Notes under the pieces: model-generated
Told to the model about the DNA's origin: nothing
Database searches by the model: none
What the model saw: only the letters and a program-made list of their open reading frames with translations
Part shown: piece after piece, positions 1 to 9,505 of the stretch
Position numbering within the stretch: position 1 is the first letter of the stretch
Layout: every line of letters begins with the position of its first letter
Source of the DNA: Proteiniphilum acetatigenes DSM 18083
Lineage (GTDB): Bacteria > Bacteroidota > Bacteroidia > Bacteroidales > Dysgonomonadaceae
Assembly: GCF_000380985.1 (NCBI RefSeq)
Contig: NZ_KB905699.1
Span: 1 to 64,000 of the forward strand
Direction of reading: 5' to 3'
DNA: 64,000 nt
Program-made: the position numbers and the translations under genes

Positions 1-153
1 CTTGCATTCGTAGGCTTGTTTGTTTTGAAGCCAGTAATGTTCTTTACAATTACAATGACGACAAGTTATACCCATTTGGTCTCTTAGTTCTTTGAATTTT
101 TTCCGACAGGACTCCTCATCGGGGTAATTTATGGCAAAATCCAGGATATTCAT
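1..153 (-). CDS. IS1595-family transposase, N-terminal part (cut by window edge)
   Basis: Reading leftwards from the ATG at 151-153, the frame stays open to the window edge (51 codons). The peptide starts MNILDFAINYPDEESC and contains CRHC followed about 16 residues later by YEC, a zinc-ribbon layout. An acidic N-terminus, a Cys near residue 16 and a zinc ribbon with a nearby Trp match the Zn_Tnp_IS1595 domain that precedes the DDE/N catalytic domain in IS1595 transposases. The catalytic part lies outside the window. No terminal inverted repeat could be identified between 154 and 322. The element sits directly upstream of the glycan locus. Confidence 0.7.
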   Translation of the reverse strand, partial: MNILDFAINYPDEESCRKKFKELRDQMGITCRHCNCKEHYWLQNKQAYECK

Positions 154-322
154 AGCTCGAATTATTTTATTGTTATTGATGTAAATATAATGAATATCAA
201 TGAATTGTGCAAACATTTTTTGAAACTTATTTATAACTTTTTCCCGCTAAATTCTTTAGGAAGAACTGCGGATAATCATTTTAAATAAAATGTATTTATA
301 ATAGCCAAAAAAGAAAGGAATC

Positions 323-1771
323 ATGGAAAAATCCAGAAGAAAATTTCTAAAAAATGCAGCGATGGCTTGCAGTGTAATAACTATCGTACCGTCGCATTTT
401 GTCTTTGCGAAAAAAGAGGCGAAAAACCAAAAAGGAGAGTTGATCAGAAGTGGGTCGGTGGTTCCCAGTGAAAAGGTGAATTTAGCTTGCTGCGGCATTG
501 GAAATCAAGGAGGATCGGATATTAATATCATGTACAACACAGGGTTGTGTAATATCGTGGCTTTGTGTGATACAGATATGGGAGCTGCTCATACACTGAA
601 TCAGATAAAGAAATTTCCGGATGTTCCCCGTTATCGGGATTTTAGAAGGATGTTTGACGAAATGGCAAATGGGATCGATGCCGTCCTGATAGGAACTCCC
701 GATCACTCTCATTTTCCCATTACAATGCTGGCCCTGTCTTTGGGTAAACCTGTGTATGTGGAAAAACCTTTGGCACGGACTTTCAATGAAATTGAACTGA
801 TGATGAAAGCGGCAAAAAAATATGGAGTTGTCACACAAATGGGAAATCAGGGACATTCGGAGAGTAATTATTTCCAGTTTAAGGCCTGGACTGAAGCAGG
901 AATTATTAAAGATGTAACCGCGATTACTGCTCATATGAACGGCGGTCGACGTTGGCATAAGTTTGATGTAAACATGACAAGGCTCCCCGACTCTGAGCCA
1001 ATCCCGGAAACATTGGACTGGGATACCTGGTTGATGGCCGTTCAACATCATGACTACAACAAGGATTTTATTAACGGACAATGGCGTTGCTGGTATGATT
1101 TCGGTATGGGAGCACTGGGCGACTGGGGGGCACATATTATCGACACCGCCCATGAATTCCTGAATCTTGGATTACCCTTTGAAATAAATCCGATTAAGCT
1201 TGAAGGGCATAATCCATTCTTTTTCCCGATGGCATCAACCATATTGTTCCGGTTTCCGGAACGGGACGGTATGCCTCCCTGCGATATCACCTGGTATGAT
1301 GGCGTAAATAATATTCCGGAGGTACCCGAAGGATATGGAGTCTCTGAATTAGATCCGAATATTCCTCCGACAAGTGTTGGCAAAATCCAACCTTCGAAGC
1401 TTAATCCGGGAAAAATTATTTATAGTAAGGATTTGATATTTAAAGGAGGCTCTCATGGTCAGACATTGTCTATTATCCCGGAAGAAAAAGCCAAAGAGAT
1501 GGAACACCTTTTACCCGAAGTACCGGAGAGCACATCAAACCATTGGGCTAATTTCCTTAAAGCTGTGAAAGGAGAAGAAAAAGTACGGTCTCCGTTTGAG
1601 GTCGCCGGTCCGTTATCCCAGATATTCTGTCTTGGCGTATTGGCTCAGAAACTTAATGCCAGACTGGAATTTGACCGTAAGAAAAAGATAATTACCAATA
1701 ACAGATTGGCTAACGAATTGTTAGTTGGAGCTCCTCCACGCAAAGGATGGGAAGAGTTCTATAAGTTGTAA
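323..1771 (+). CDS. Tat-exported Gfo/Idh/MocA family oxidoreductase
   Basis: A 482-residue protein of the Gfo/Idh/MocA NAD(P)-dependent sugar dehydrogenase family. It opens with a twin-arginine signal (SRRKFLKN, residues 4-11) and a hydrophobic stretch ending near FVFA, so it should be exported folded with its cofactor. The Rossmann glycine motif CGIGNQGG is at about 57-64 and the family's EKP motif is at 148-150. It is the first gene of a co-directional run with a GH140-like hydrolase, a TIM-barrel isomerase and SusC/SusD. Periplasmic members of this family can oxidise glycosides at C3 to help cleave them. A GH109-type NAD-dependent glycosidase is a less likely alternative. Substrate unknown. 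Confidence 0.85.
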   Translation: MEKSRRKFLKNAAMACSVITIVPSHFVFAKKEAKNQKGELIRSGSVVPSEKVNLACCGIGNQGGSDINIMYNTGLCNIVALCDTDMGAAHTLNQIKKFPDVPRYRDFRRMFDEMANGIDAVLIGTPDHSHFPITMLALSLGKPVYVEKPLARTFNEIELMMKAAKKYGVVTQMGNQGHSESNYFQFKAWTEAGIIKDVTAITAHMNGGRRWHKFDVNMTRLPDSEPIPETLDWDTWLMAVQHHDYNKDFINGQWRCWYDFGMGALGDWGAHIIDTAHEFLNLGLPFEINPIKLEGHNPFFFPMASTILFRFPERDGMPPCDITWYDGVNNIPEVPEGYGVSELDPNIPPTSVGKIQPSKLNPGKIIYSKDLIFKGGSHGQTLSIIPEEKAKEMEHLLPEVPESTSNHWANFLKAVKGEEKVRSPFEVAGPLSQIFCLGVLAQKLNARLEFDRKKKIITNNRLANELLVGAPPRKGWEEFYKL

Positions 1772-1830
1772 AGATATGTGCTATTGATAGATTTTTTGAA
1801 AATATATAATATGATAAAATATAATTGATT

Positions 1831-3390
1831 ATGATTTTCAGCCAAAAAATGATTCGTCTCCCTCTTGAAAATGTTTTAACCGTTCATTTCTTTTCCTTCC
1901 TTTTGAAAGGGAAGAGTGTCAAAATAAAATCCGTTTTTTTGTTTTTGATCTCTTTTCTGTTGGGAGTGCCTTGTTTCGCACAGCAAGAGGCTGAACAACT
2001 TTATGTAAGCAAGAAGAATTCCCATCTTCTGGCCACAGCTAGGGAGAAGCCCGTATTCCTGAACAGTTTTACCGTTTGGAAGCTTTTAAGAAACGGCTCC
2101 CGGGAAGATGTAATTGAGTTGATCGCCAATCTGAAAGGTAAAAAGATCAATGCCATATCGATGATTATCCTTGATCTTGAGATGGCTGATCCCGGAAAGA
2201 ACTTTTATGGTGATTTTGCTTTCAAACTGGGTAAAGAGGAGCTGCCAAATCCCTTGGAACCTATCCTGACTCCCGGGAATAACCCCGATTCCCCCGTCGA
2301 GTATGATTTCTGGGACCATCTGGACTGGGTTATCGAAAAAACAGATGAAAACGGGATGTATGTTGTTTTACATCCGGCCTGGGGTGACTGGTTTACCGGC
2401 TCTTACAACGGTAAGCCGAACAAGTATATCATCTTCAACCAGGAAAATGCCTATAAATACGGTTATTGGGTAGCTGAAAGGTACAAGGATGCGAAAAATG
2501 TGATCTGGATGGTCGGTGGAGACCGGTCGGCCGTTTACGGGAACCTCGACTACCGGAGTGTCTACACAGCCATGGCCAAAGGAATCACCGATGGGCTGGA
2601 TAGTGGCTTGACAAAACCGCTTATCTCATTCCATCCGAGAAAATGGGCGCCGAACTCGTCGGACTGGTTTCATCACGAGGAGTGGTTAACTTTCAATTCT
2701 ATCCAGGATACCCCTTATGACCAGGTTGTTTCTGTCCCCAACGATTACCGGTTGACACCCGTCAAGCCGACCTGGCTTTGTGAGGGACGCTATGAAGGGG
2801 CAATAACGGACTGGGGTGTCAGGTACCAGGCATGGCAGACTGTCCTGTCAGGTGGGTTCGGACATACTTACGGCTCCGACGCCTGGAAATTCCCCAAAGA
2901 CTGGCGGAAGTACCTTGATTTGCCCGGCCTCCGCCAAATGGGATACCTATACCATGCCGTACGTGAAATTTGGACAGACAAGCAGTTTTTAGGGAGAACT
3001 CCCGATCAGGAGTTGATCATAGGAGTGCAGGGAGAGACAATCGGGGATGGAAATACCCGGGAGGATGGTGATGGTGGCGGTGCGGCAGCGTCGTCCATAA
3101 CGGGTGGACATTCAGACCGGATTACCGCCATGCGCGGTAATGATAGGAGCTGGGTAATGGTTTATACTGCCGGCGGGAAAGATATCCATCTCGACCTTAC
3201 AAAGTTAAAAGGGAGGCTGAATGCCTATTGGTTTAATCCGAGAACCGGAATGTGGTGGGTTGATGGGCATGAATCGAAAGCAATGCGCCCCTTCCGGAAG
3301 AGAATAAAAACAGGAAAGGGGGATTTGGTTTTTGATGCGCCCGGAGATCCTAAAAATGAAAACGACTGGGTATTAATTCTGAAAAAATGA
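1831..3390 (+). CDS. DUF4038 / GH140-like glycoside hydrolase with C-terminal Collagen_bind_2-type domain
   Basis: An exported hydrolase of about 519 residues. A hydrophobic signal ends at CFAQ about 50 residues in, so the true start is uncertain: ATG 1831, ATG 1849 or a later non-ATG codon; the frame is open from TTG 1825. The TIM-barrel body carries the DUF4038 motifs GGDRS and CEGRYE (about residues 229-233 and 317-322); their acidic residues correspond to the catalytic pair expected in GH140. The C-terminus (from WVMVYTAGG) looks like the Collagen_bind_2 beta-sandwich usually attached to DUF4038. GH140 is known as an apiosidase acting on rhamnogalacturonan II. Whether this protein shares that specificity is inference. 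Its stop overlaps the next start by 4 nt (ATGA), so translation is probably coupled. Confidence 0.75.
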   Translation: MIFSQKMIRLPLENVLTVHFFSFLLKGKSVKIKSVFLFLISFLLGVPCFAQQEAEQLYVSKKNSHLLATAREKPVFLNSFTVWKLLRNGSREDVIELIANLKGKKINAISMIILDLEMADPGKNFYGDFAFKLGKEELPNPLEPILTPGNNPDSPVEYDFWDHLDWVIEKTDENGMYVVLHPAWGDWFTGSYNGKPNKYIIFNQENAYKYGYWVAERYKDAKNVIWMVGGDRSAVYGNLDYRSVYTAMAKGITDGLDSGLTKPLISFHPRKWAPNSSDWFHHEEWLTFNSIQDTPYDQVVSVPNDYRLTPVKPTWLCEGRYEGAITDWGVRYQAWQTVLSGGFGHTYGSDAWKFPKDWRKYLDLPGLRQMGYLYHAVREIWTDKQFLGRTPDQELIIGVQGETIGDGNTREDGDGGGAAASSITGGHSDRITAMRGNDRSWVMVYTAGGKDIHLDLTKLKGRLNAYWFNPRTGMWWVDGHESKAMRPFRKRIKTGKGDLVFDAPGDPKNENDWVLILKK

Positions 3391-4289
3391 AACGAAAAAT
3401 GAAAACAATTCAACTTTTTATTCTTGCAATTTTGATCGTTCTGCCATTCGCTCTTTTTTCAAAAGAAAAAGGATCAAAATTCGCTGGAGTCCAGATCGGT
3501 ATTACCACTTACAGTTATCGTAGTATGCCTGATCAGTCATTGCCTGCTGTTTTAAATTATCTGGTTGAATCCGGAATAAATTCGGTAGAGTTAAAGGGAG
3601 ATCCGCTCGAAAAGTATTTGGGTATTCCTGACAAGAATAATCAGGAGGGAAGGAAGAATTGGCGTACATCTGTATCAATGAAGAAATTTAAGGAGATACG
3701 TAAGATGTTTTCAGCCAAAGGGGTAAAAATCGATATTATGAAGTTTGAAGCAGGTATAACCGATTGGTCAGATGCTGAAATCGACTACGCTTTTGCCGTA
3801 TGTAAAACACTCGGAGCTCGTGGTATCTCGATGGAAATTTCTGAAGATGTGGCAAAACGATTCGCACCATTTGCCAATAAACACAAGCGTTATGTTATTC
3901 TTCATAATCACGGACAACCGGGAAACCCTGACTTCAGCTTTGACCGGATTTTGGCATATAGCCCTTATCTGATGTTAAACCTGGATGTCGGTCATTTCTT
4001 TGGTGCAACCGGAATGCATCCCAATGGCGTAATAGAAAGACTTCATAATCGTATTGCAAGCCTACATCTAAAAGATAAAACCGGACCGACGGCAGTCAAC
4101 CCAAATCAGAATATGTCGTGGGGTGAAGGAGAAACTCCCATTGAAGATATTCTTCGACTGATTCAGAGAAACAAATGGCCGATTACCTGCGATATTGAGT
4201 TGGAGCATAAAATACCTGAAGGTTCGAATGCTGTGATAGAGGTTATAAAATGTGTAGAGTACTGTAGAAAATGTTTGTCTTCTCAGTGA
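3387..4289 (+). CDS. Exported sugar phosphate isomerase/epimerase-like TIM-barrel protein
   Basis: A 300-residue protein of the xylose-isomerase-like TIM-barrel (AP_endonuc_2) superfamily. An N-terminal hydrophobic signal (ILAILIVLPFALFS) suggests periplasmic location. Metal-ligand-like motifs are visible: HNHGQPGNPDF, NLDVGHFFG, SLHLKDK and CDIELEH, giving the Glu/Asp/His set of this fold. It overlaps the upstream hydrolase by 4 nt, so the two are probably co-translated. Export makes a phosphorylated substrate unlikely. Exported members next to Gfo/Idh/MocA enzymes have been implicated in processing keto-sugars or 3-keto-glycosides. The precise reaction cannot be read from the sequence. Confidence 0.75.
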   Translation: MKRKMKTIQLFILAILIVLPFALFSKEKGSKFAGVQIGITTYSYRSMPDQSLPAVLNYLVESGINSVELKGDPLEKYLGIPDKNNQEGRKNWRTSVSMKKFKEIRKMFSAKGVKIDIMKFEAGITDWSDAEIDYAFAVCKTLGARGISMEISEDVAKRFAPFANKHKRYVILHNHGQPGNPDFSFDRILAYSPYLMLNLDVGHFFGATGMHPNGVIERLHNRIASLHLKDKTGPTAVNPNQNMSWGEGETPIEDILRLIQRNKWPITCDIELEHKIPEGSNAVIEVIKCVEYCRKCLSSQ

Positions 4290-4394
4290 TGACTACTTCC
4301 TATCACCTGAATAAAGAACAAAGTTCAGGTGAATATTCCAACAAATTGTAAATTAAAAAAGATCCATATAAATTCTAGTTATTAATCTAAACAA

Positions 4395-7300
4395 ATGAAG
4401 AATGAAATGAAACTGAAAATGAGAGTATTATTGTTCGCATTTCTTTTTATCCCTGTCTGTGTACTTGCACAACGGGAGGTGACTGTAAAAGGAAAGGTTA
4501 TAGAAACCGAGACTAGCGAACCTTTGCCTGGTGTTAGTATTCTTGTAGATGGATCCACCAGAGGGGTAACCACGGATATGGATGGTACATTTGAGATACG
4601 GGCGTTGTCCACAGATAAACTGGTATTCTCTTTTATTGGAATGCAGTCCCAAACAATTGAAGTGGGTAATAAAACCTATCTTGAAGTTGTGATGCAACCT
4701 TTGGTTGATGAATTGGATGAAGTTACTATTGTGGCGTTTGGCAAACAGAAGAAAGAGAGTGTGATCTCTTCCATCGAAACGATCAATGCCAAAGACCTGC
4801 GTGTGCCGTCCAGCAACCTGACGACTGCTTTCGCGGGAAGAATGTCGGGCATGATTTCCTATCAGACCAGCGGGGAGCCGGGACAGGATAATGCTTCGTT
4901 TTTTATCCGTGGGATTACTTCCTTTGGAACCGGAAAAGTCGATCCTTTGATATTAGTCGACAATGTGGAGATGACTACCCACGACCTTTCCCGGTTGCAT
5001 CCGGATGATATCCAAAGCTTTTCCATCCTGAAAGATGCGACCGCGACTGCGTTGTATGGAGCCAGGGGCGCAAATGGTGTCATTCTGGTAACCACAAAGG
5101 AAGGGAAAGAAGGATCCGTAAGAGTATCGGTGCGTGTAGAGAATTCGTTTTCGTCCCCGACAGAAGAAATCGAGATGGCCGATCCTATTACCTATATGCA
5201 GATGGCCAATGAAGCTGCCCTCACCAGGAACCCTTTGGCTCCGATGCCATACTCCAATAATAAGATTGAAAATACCATGAAAGGATTGAATCCGTATGTA
5301 TATCCTGCCGTGGATTGGATGGATATGTTGACGAAGGATGTTGCTATTAATCAAAGGGCAAATCTTAATATTTCGGGAGGAGGAAAAGTTGCCCGCTACT
5401 ATATTGCCGGTTCATTTTCCCAGGACAACGGGATATTGAAAGTGGATAAACGAAATAATTTCAACAATAATATCGACCTGAAGAAATACCTGATCCGGTC
5501 GAATATCAATATAAACCTGACTCCTTCGACTGAAGCGGTGATCCGTGTCCATGGGACCTTCGACGATTATATTGGTCCAATTACCGGGGGGACTGACCTA
5601 TACCAGAAAATACTAAATGTCAGTCCCGTTCGGTTCCCGGCCTATTTCGAACCGGACAAAGCCCATCAATATACAGACCATATTTTGTTTGGTGGCCAGG
5701 AAGATGATTCCTATATGAACCCGTATGCCGAGATGGTCAGAGGGTATCGGGAAGAAAGTAAAACCGTCATGATGGCGCAAATGGAACTAAAACAAGACTT
5801 TGGTAAATGGGTAAAAGGATTGACCGGTAGACTTTTGGGAAATACTACCAGAAATTCGGCTTTCAATCTTTCCCGCGCCTATAATCCGTTTTATTACCAA
5901 GTATCCCAGTATGACCGGTTCAAAGATGAATACCTACTGACCGAATTGAATCCGGACGGAGGAACCGAATATCTGAACTATAGTCCCGGCGCTAAGGTTG
6001 TCTCCAGTTCATTTTATGCAGAGGGATCTGTCGCATATAACGAAACTTTTGGAGACCATGGGGTAAGTGGAATGTTGGTCGGGATCGTGAGGAACTCTTT
6101 GACCGCTAACGCTACGACTTTGTCCGAATCGCTCCAAAAAAGGAATCTGGGTCTTTCCGGACGTTTTACCTATGACTATGATCGTCGTTATCTGGCTGAA
6201 TTCAATTTTGGGTACAATGGCTCTGAAAAATTTGACAAAGGACACCGTTGGGGATTTTTTCCGTCGTTTGGCTTAGGATGGGCCGTGTCCAATGAATCTT
6301 TCTGGAAAGAAAGCGGGATCAGTTCGTTGATCTCCAAACTGAAGGTGCGGGGAACCTACGGTCTGGTGGGCAATGATGAGATTGGAGATGTGCGCTTCTT
6401 TTACTTGTCAGACGTGAATATCGGTGGAGGAGGTTCTTTTACCACCGGCTATGATTTTAATAAATCCAGGACTGGAGTCAGGATTAACAGCTATCCCAAT
6501 TCCGAAATTGGCTGGGAGATCGCTTACAAGTCCAATATCGGATTAGAACTGAGCCTGTTCAAAGATAGAATTGAAATTTTGGCGGATTTGTACAGGGAAC
6601 ACAGAACCAATATCCTGCAAGAAAGGGCAGATATCCCCACCTCAATGGGCTTATGGGCAACCCCGACGGGAAATCTTGGAGAGGCAGAGGGGAAAGGGAT
6701 AGATGTATCAATCGATTATAATCATTCATTTGGAAAAGATTTTTGGATTACCGGGAGAGGTAACTTTACGTATGCCAGAGCCGTTTATAAATATTATGAA
6801 GAACCCGATTTGAGCGCGATTCCTTGGAGATCCAAGATCGGATTACCGATCTCTCAGGAACATGGCTTTGTGGCGGAACGCCTTTTTATTGATGAGGCTG
6901 ATGTACGGAATTCACCCCGCCAGGATGTGGATGAATATGGCCCGGGTGATATCAAGTACAAAGATATTAATGGCGACGGGATCATTAATGAAATTGACAT
7001 GGTACCGATTGGACGCCCCACTACACCGGAAATAAATTATGGGTTTGGACTCTCCACAGGGTATAAAGAAATCGATTTTTCATTCTTCTTTTCCGGATCT
7101 GCCCGTTCATCTTTCTGGATCGATCCTGGAAAAATGTCTCCATTTGTAAGGTCGAGTTCAGGAGGAAAGATACTTGAAACGGGTCTGGCCAAATTTATTG
7201 CGGATGATTATTGGTCCGAATCCTCCCAGAATCCTTTCGCCGGTTGGCCCAGGTTATCCAATTATCGGATAACCAATAATGTGCAGCGGAGTACCTGGTT

Positions 7301-7526
7301 TATGCAAAATGGCTCCTTTTTACGATTGAAAAGTGTGGAAGTGGGTTACTCCTTGCCCTCCCCGCTTGTTAAAAAGCTTCGGCTGGAAACATTTCGGTTC
7401 TATCTAAGCGGTACTAACCTGTTTAAGATCAGTAAATTCAAATTATGGGACGTGGAGATGGGCGGTAACGGTTTAGGCTATCCCCTGCAACGTGTAGCCA
7501 ATGTTGGTATTAATGTTTCATTCTGA
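4395..7526 (+). CDS. SusC/RagA-type TonB-linked outer membrane transporter
   Basis: A 1043-residue TonB-dependent transporter. A signal peptide (ending VCVLAQ) is followed by a carboxypeptidase-regulatory-like domain (VKGKVIETETSEPLPGVSI), the plug domain (FFIRGITSFGTG; LYGARGANGVILVTTK) and a long beta-barrel ending in NVGINVSF with the terminal Phe expected for BAM insertion. It imports oligosaccharide in complex with the SusD lipoprotein encoded next. About 105 nt separate it from the isomerase gene. There is no N-terminal STN domain, so trans-envelope sigma-factor signalling through this protein is not expected. The substrate is presumably the glycan attacked by the adjacent GH140-like enzyme. 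Confidence 0.95.
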   Translation: MKNEMKLKMRVLLFAFLFIPVCVLAQREVTVKGKVIETETSEPLPGVSILVDGSTRGVTTDMDGTFEIRALSTDKLVFSFIGMQSQTIEVGNKTYLEVVMQPLVDELDEVTIVAFGKQKKESVISSIETINAKDLRVPSSNLTTAFAGRMSGMISYQTSGEPGQDNASFFIRGITSFGTGKVDPLILVDNVEMTTHDLSRLHPDDIQSFSILKDATATALYGARGANGVILVTTKEGKEGSVRVSVRVENSFSSPTEEIEMADPITYMQMANEAALTRNPLAPMPYSNNKIENTMKGLNPYVYPAVDWMDMLTKDVAINQRANLNISGGGKVARYYIAGSFSQDNGILKVDKRNNFNNNIDLKKYLIRSNININLTPSTEAVIRVHGTFDDYIGPITGGTDLYQKILNVSPVRFPAYFEPDKAHQYTDHILFGGQEDDSYMNPYAEMVRGYREESKTVMMAQMELKQDFGKWVKGLTGRLLGNTTRNSAFNLSRAYNPFYYQVSQYDRFKDEYLLTELNPDGGTEYLNYSPGAKVVSSSFYAEGSVAYNETFGDHGVSGMLVGIVRNSLTANATTLSESLQKRNLGLSGRFTYDYDRRYLAEFNFGYNGSEKFDKGHRWGFFPSFGLGWAVSNESFWKESGISSLISKLKVRGTYGLVGNDEIGDVRFFYLSDVNIGGGGSFTTGYDFNKSRTGVRINSYPNSEIGWEIAYKSNIGLELSLFKDRIEILADLYREHRTNILQERADIPTSMGLWATPTGNLGEAEGKGIDVSIDYNHSFGKDFWITGRGNFTYARAVYKYYEEPDLSAIPWRSKIGLPISQEHGFVAERLFIDEADVRNSPRQDVDEYGPGDIKYKDINGDGIINEIDMVPIGRPTTPEINYGFGLSTGYKEIDFSFFFSGSARSSFWIDPGKMSPFVRSSSGGKILETGLAKFIADDYWSESSQNPFAGWPRLSNYRITNNVQRSTWFMQNGSFLRLKSVEVGYSLPSPLVKKLRLETFRFYLSGTNLFKISKFKLWDVEMGGNGLGYPLQRVANVGINVSF

Positions 7527-7545
7527 CTTTTTTAATTTTAGAGAT

Positions 7546-9489
7546 ATGGTACGAAATAGATTAAATATAATGCTGTTTGCAGTAATTCTCACAATAGGAA
7601 CAACAGTTATTTCCTGTAAGGATTACCTTGATGTTGTCCCGGACAACACTGCGACGATCGATCATGCTTTCCGTAACCGGCACGAAGCGGAAAAATTTTT
7701 ATACGGATGCTTTTCTTTTCTCCCTAACCATGCCGATCCGGCTTCCAATCCGGCGTTGTTAGGTGGCGACGAAGTCTGGTACATTGACCCGGCCAATATT
7801 GTATCTCCAATTCTTTGGAATATTGCCAAAGGGAACCAGGGCACCAATTCCCCGTACGCAAACTACTGGGCAAGCCATCAGGACGGATATGACCTGAGGG
7901 GAGGTAAAGCGCTGTTTACTGCGCTGAGTGACTGTAATATTTTTCTGGATAATATCTACAAGCCCAAGGATTTGGATGATTACGAGCGGGATTGGTGGAT
8001 CGCGGAAGTTACCTTTTTAAAAGCCTTCTATCATTTCTACCTGTTCCGGATGTACGGACCTATTCCACTCATCAGGGAAAACCTGCCGATCAGTGCGTCC
8101 TCAGACGAAGTGCGGCGTTACCGGGAACCGGTAGACGACGTGGTGAACTACATTGTAGAACTTCTCGACGCTTCCATTGAGAATCTACCCATGGAAATTT
8201 TAGATGTGACCAGTGACCTCGGTCGACCGACCAAGGCAACAGCCCTGGCGCTCAAAGCCCAGGTATTGACCCTTGCCGCGAGTCCCTTGTTCAACGGAAA
8301 TACAGATTATGTCAACATAGTAGATAACAAAGGACGGCAACTGTTCCCGCAGGAATATCGACCTGAAAAATGGCAACGGGCCGCCGATGCGCTGAAAGAG
8401 GCCATCGACGTCGCACATGAAGCAGGACATGAACTTTTTGATTTCCGGACGATTCCCTTCTCTAACAACCTGAGTGATTATACTATTCTGGCCATGCAGG
8501 TGAGAGGAGCAGTAACGGAGCGTTGGAATAAGGAAATTATCTGGGGCGAGTCGAATGTGAACCCGGATCCCTTGCAACGAATCTGTTTTCCGGCATGGAA
8601 CCCCAATCAAAATTCTGGTGGGATTGGTAAAAGTTATGCTCCTACGCTTCAGGTTGTTGAACAATTTTATACATATAATGGTGTTCCGATTGAAGAGGAC
8701 AAAGAATGGGTTGGTATCAACCTGATGGATTTGCGCACGGGTAGTTCATCACACCGGTATTATATCCGTGAAGGGTTTCAAACGATCAACCTACATTTTT
8801 ACAGGGAAGCCCGGTTTTATGGTGCAATTACCTTTGACGGCGGGACTTTTTATGGAAATGGTCGGACAAACTCTGACACAGACATGTGGCACACTCCAAT
8901 GAAAGGATTAGATCCCGGGGGCGGTGTAGCGCCTACGGAACGGTATTCCAGTACCGGGTATTTATGTAAAAAACTGACCCATTACCTGACTTCCGTCCCA
9001 GAAGCCAATTCCAGTATTACCTGTTATAGGTATGCTTTCCCAATCATCCGGCTGGCTGATTTGTATCTGATGTATGCCGAGGTATTGAATGAAGTAAAAG
9101 CGACGCCGGATGCGGAAGTATATGAATATATCGATTTGGTACGGGCGCGCACCGGCCTGGAAGAGGTCGTGGAAAGCTGGCAGGCTCATTCCCTCAACCC
9201 GGATAAGCCCTCCACGAAGGAAGGGATGCGGGAGATTATCCGTAGGGAACGGTTGAATGAACTGGCTTTCGAGGGTAGCCGATTTTGGGACCTCCGGCGC
9301 TGGAAATTGGCAGAAGAATATATGAACCGGCCGATCCGGGGACTGAATATAGTGGGACAGACAGCAGCCGATTTTTATCAGGTAAAAGAGGTTTATTCGC
9401 CTACATTTACCAAAAAGGATTATTTGTGGCCTATCAGGCAAAGCGTACTGCTTAAAAATACAAATCTTGTTCAGAATTTAGGATGGTAA
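7546..9489 (+). CDS. SusD/RagB-family surface glycan-binding lipoprotein
   Basis: A 647-residue SusD-like lipoprotein, partner of the SusC upstream. I start at ATG 7546, because this gives a clean signal (MVRNRLNIMLFAVILT) with lipobox VISC (Cys 24). An in-frame ATG at 7501 would add 15 residues and overlap the end of susC. The mature part begins KDYLDVVPDNTAT, the usual SusD entry, followed by TPR-like helices. The C-terminal region IIRRERLNELAFEGSRFWDLRRW is diagnostic of RagB/SusD, as is the ending LWPIRQSVLLKN. It caps the SusC barrel and binds oligosaccharide at the cell surface. Confidence 0.95.
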   Translation: MVRNRLNIMLFAVILTIGTTVISCKDYLDVVPDNTATIDHAFRNRHEAEKFLYGCFSFLPNHADPASNPALLGGDEVWYIDPANIVSPILWNIAKGNQGTNSPYANYWASHQDGYDLRGGKALFTALSDCNIFLDNIYKPKDLDDYERDWWIAEVTFLKAFYHFYLFRMYGPIPLIRENLPISASSDEVRRYREPVDDVVNYIVELLDASIENLPMEILDVTSDLGRPTKATALALKAQVLTLAASPLFNGNTDYVNIVDNKGRQLFPQEYRPEKWQRAADALKEAIDVAHEAGHELFDFRTIPFSNNLSDYTILAMQVRGAVTERWNKEIIWGESNVNPDPLQRICFPAWNPNQNSGGIGKSYAPTLQVVEQFYTYNGVPIEEDKEWVGINLMDLRTGSSSHRYYIREGFQTINLHFYREARFYGAITFDGGTFYGNGRTNSDTDMWHTPMKGLDPGGGVAPTERYSSTGYLCKKLTHYLTSVPEANSSITCYRYAFPIIRLADLYLMYAEVLNEVKATPDAEVYEYIDLVRARTGLEEVVESWQAHSLNPDKPSTKEGMREIIRRERLNELAFEGSRFWDLRRWKLAEEYMNRPIRGLNIVGQTAADFYQVKEVYSPTFTKKDYLWPIRQSVLLKNTNLVQNLGW

Positions 9490-9505
9490 CAAAAAAATAA
9501 GAGGA

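Noticed and set aside
482-1153. 223-codon open frame opposite the Gfo/Idh/MocA gene
   Set aside because: No family motif and fully antisense to a well-supported gene.
7501-7545. Earlier start for SusD overlapping susC
   Set aside because: The 15 extra residues precede a complete lipoprotein signal starting at 7546 and show no conservation.
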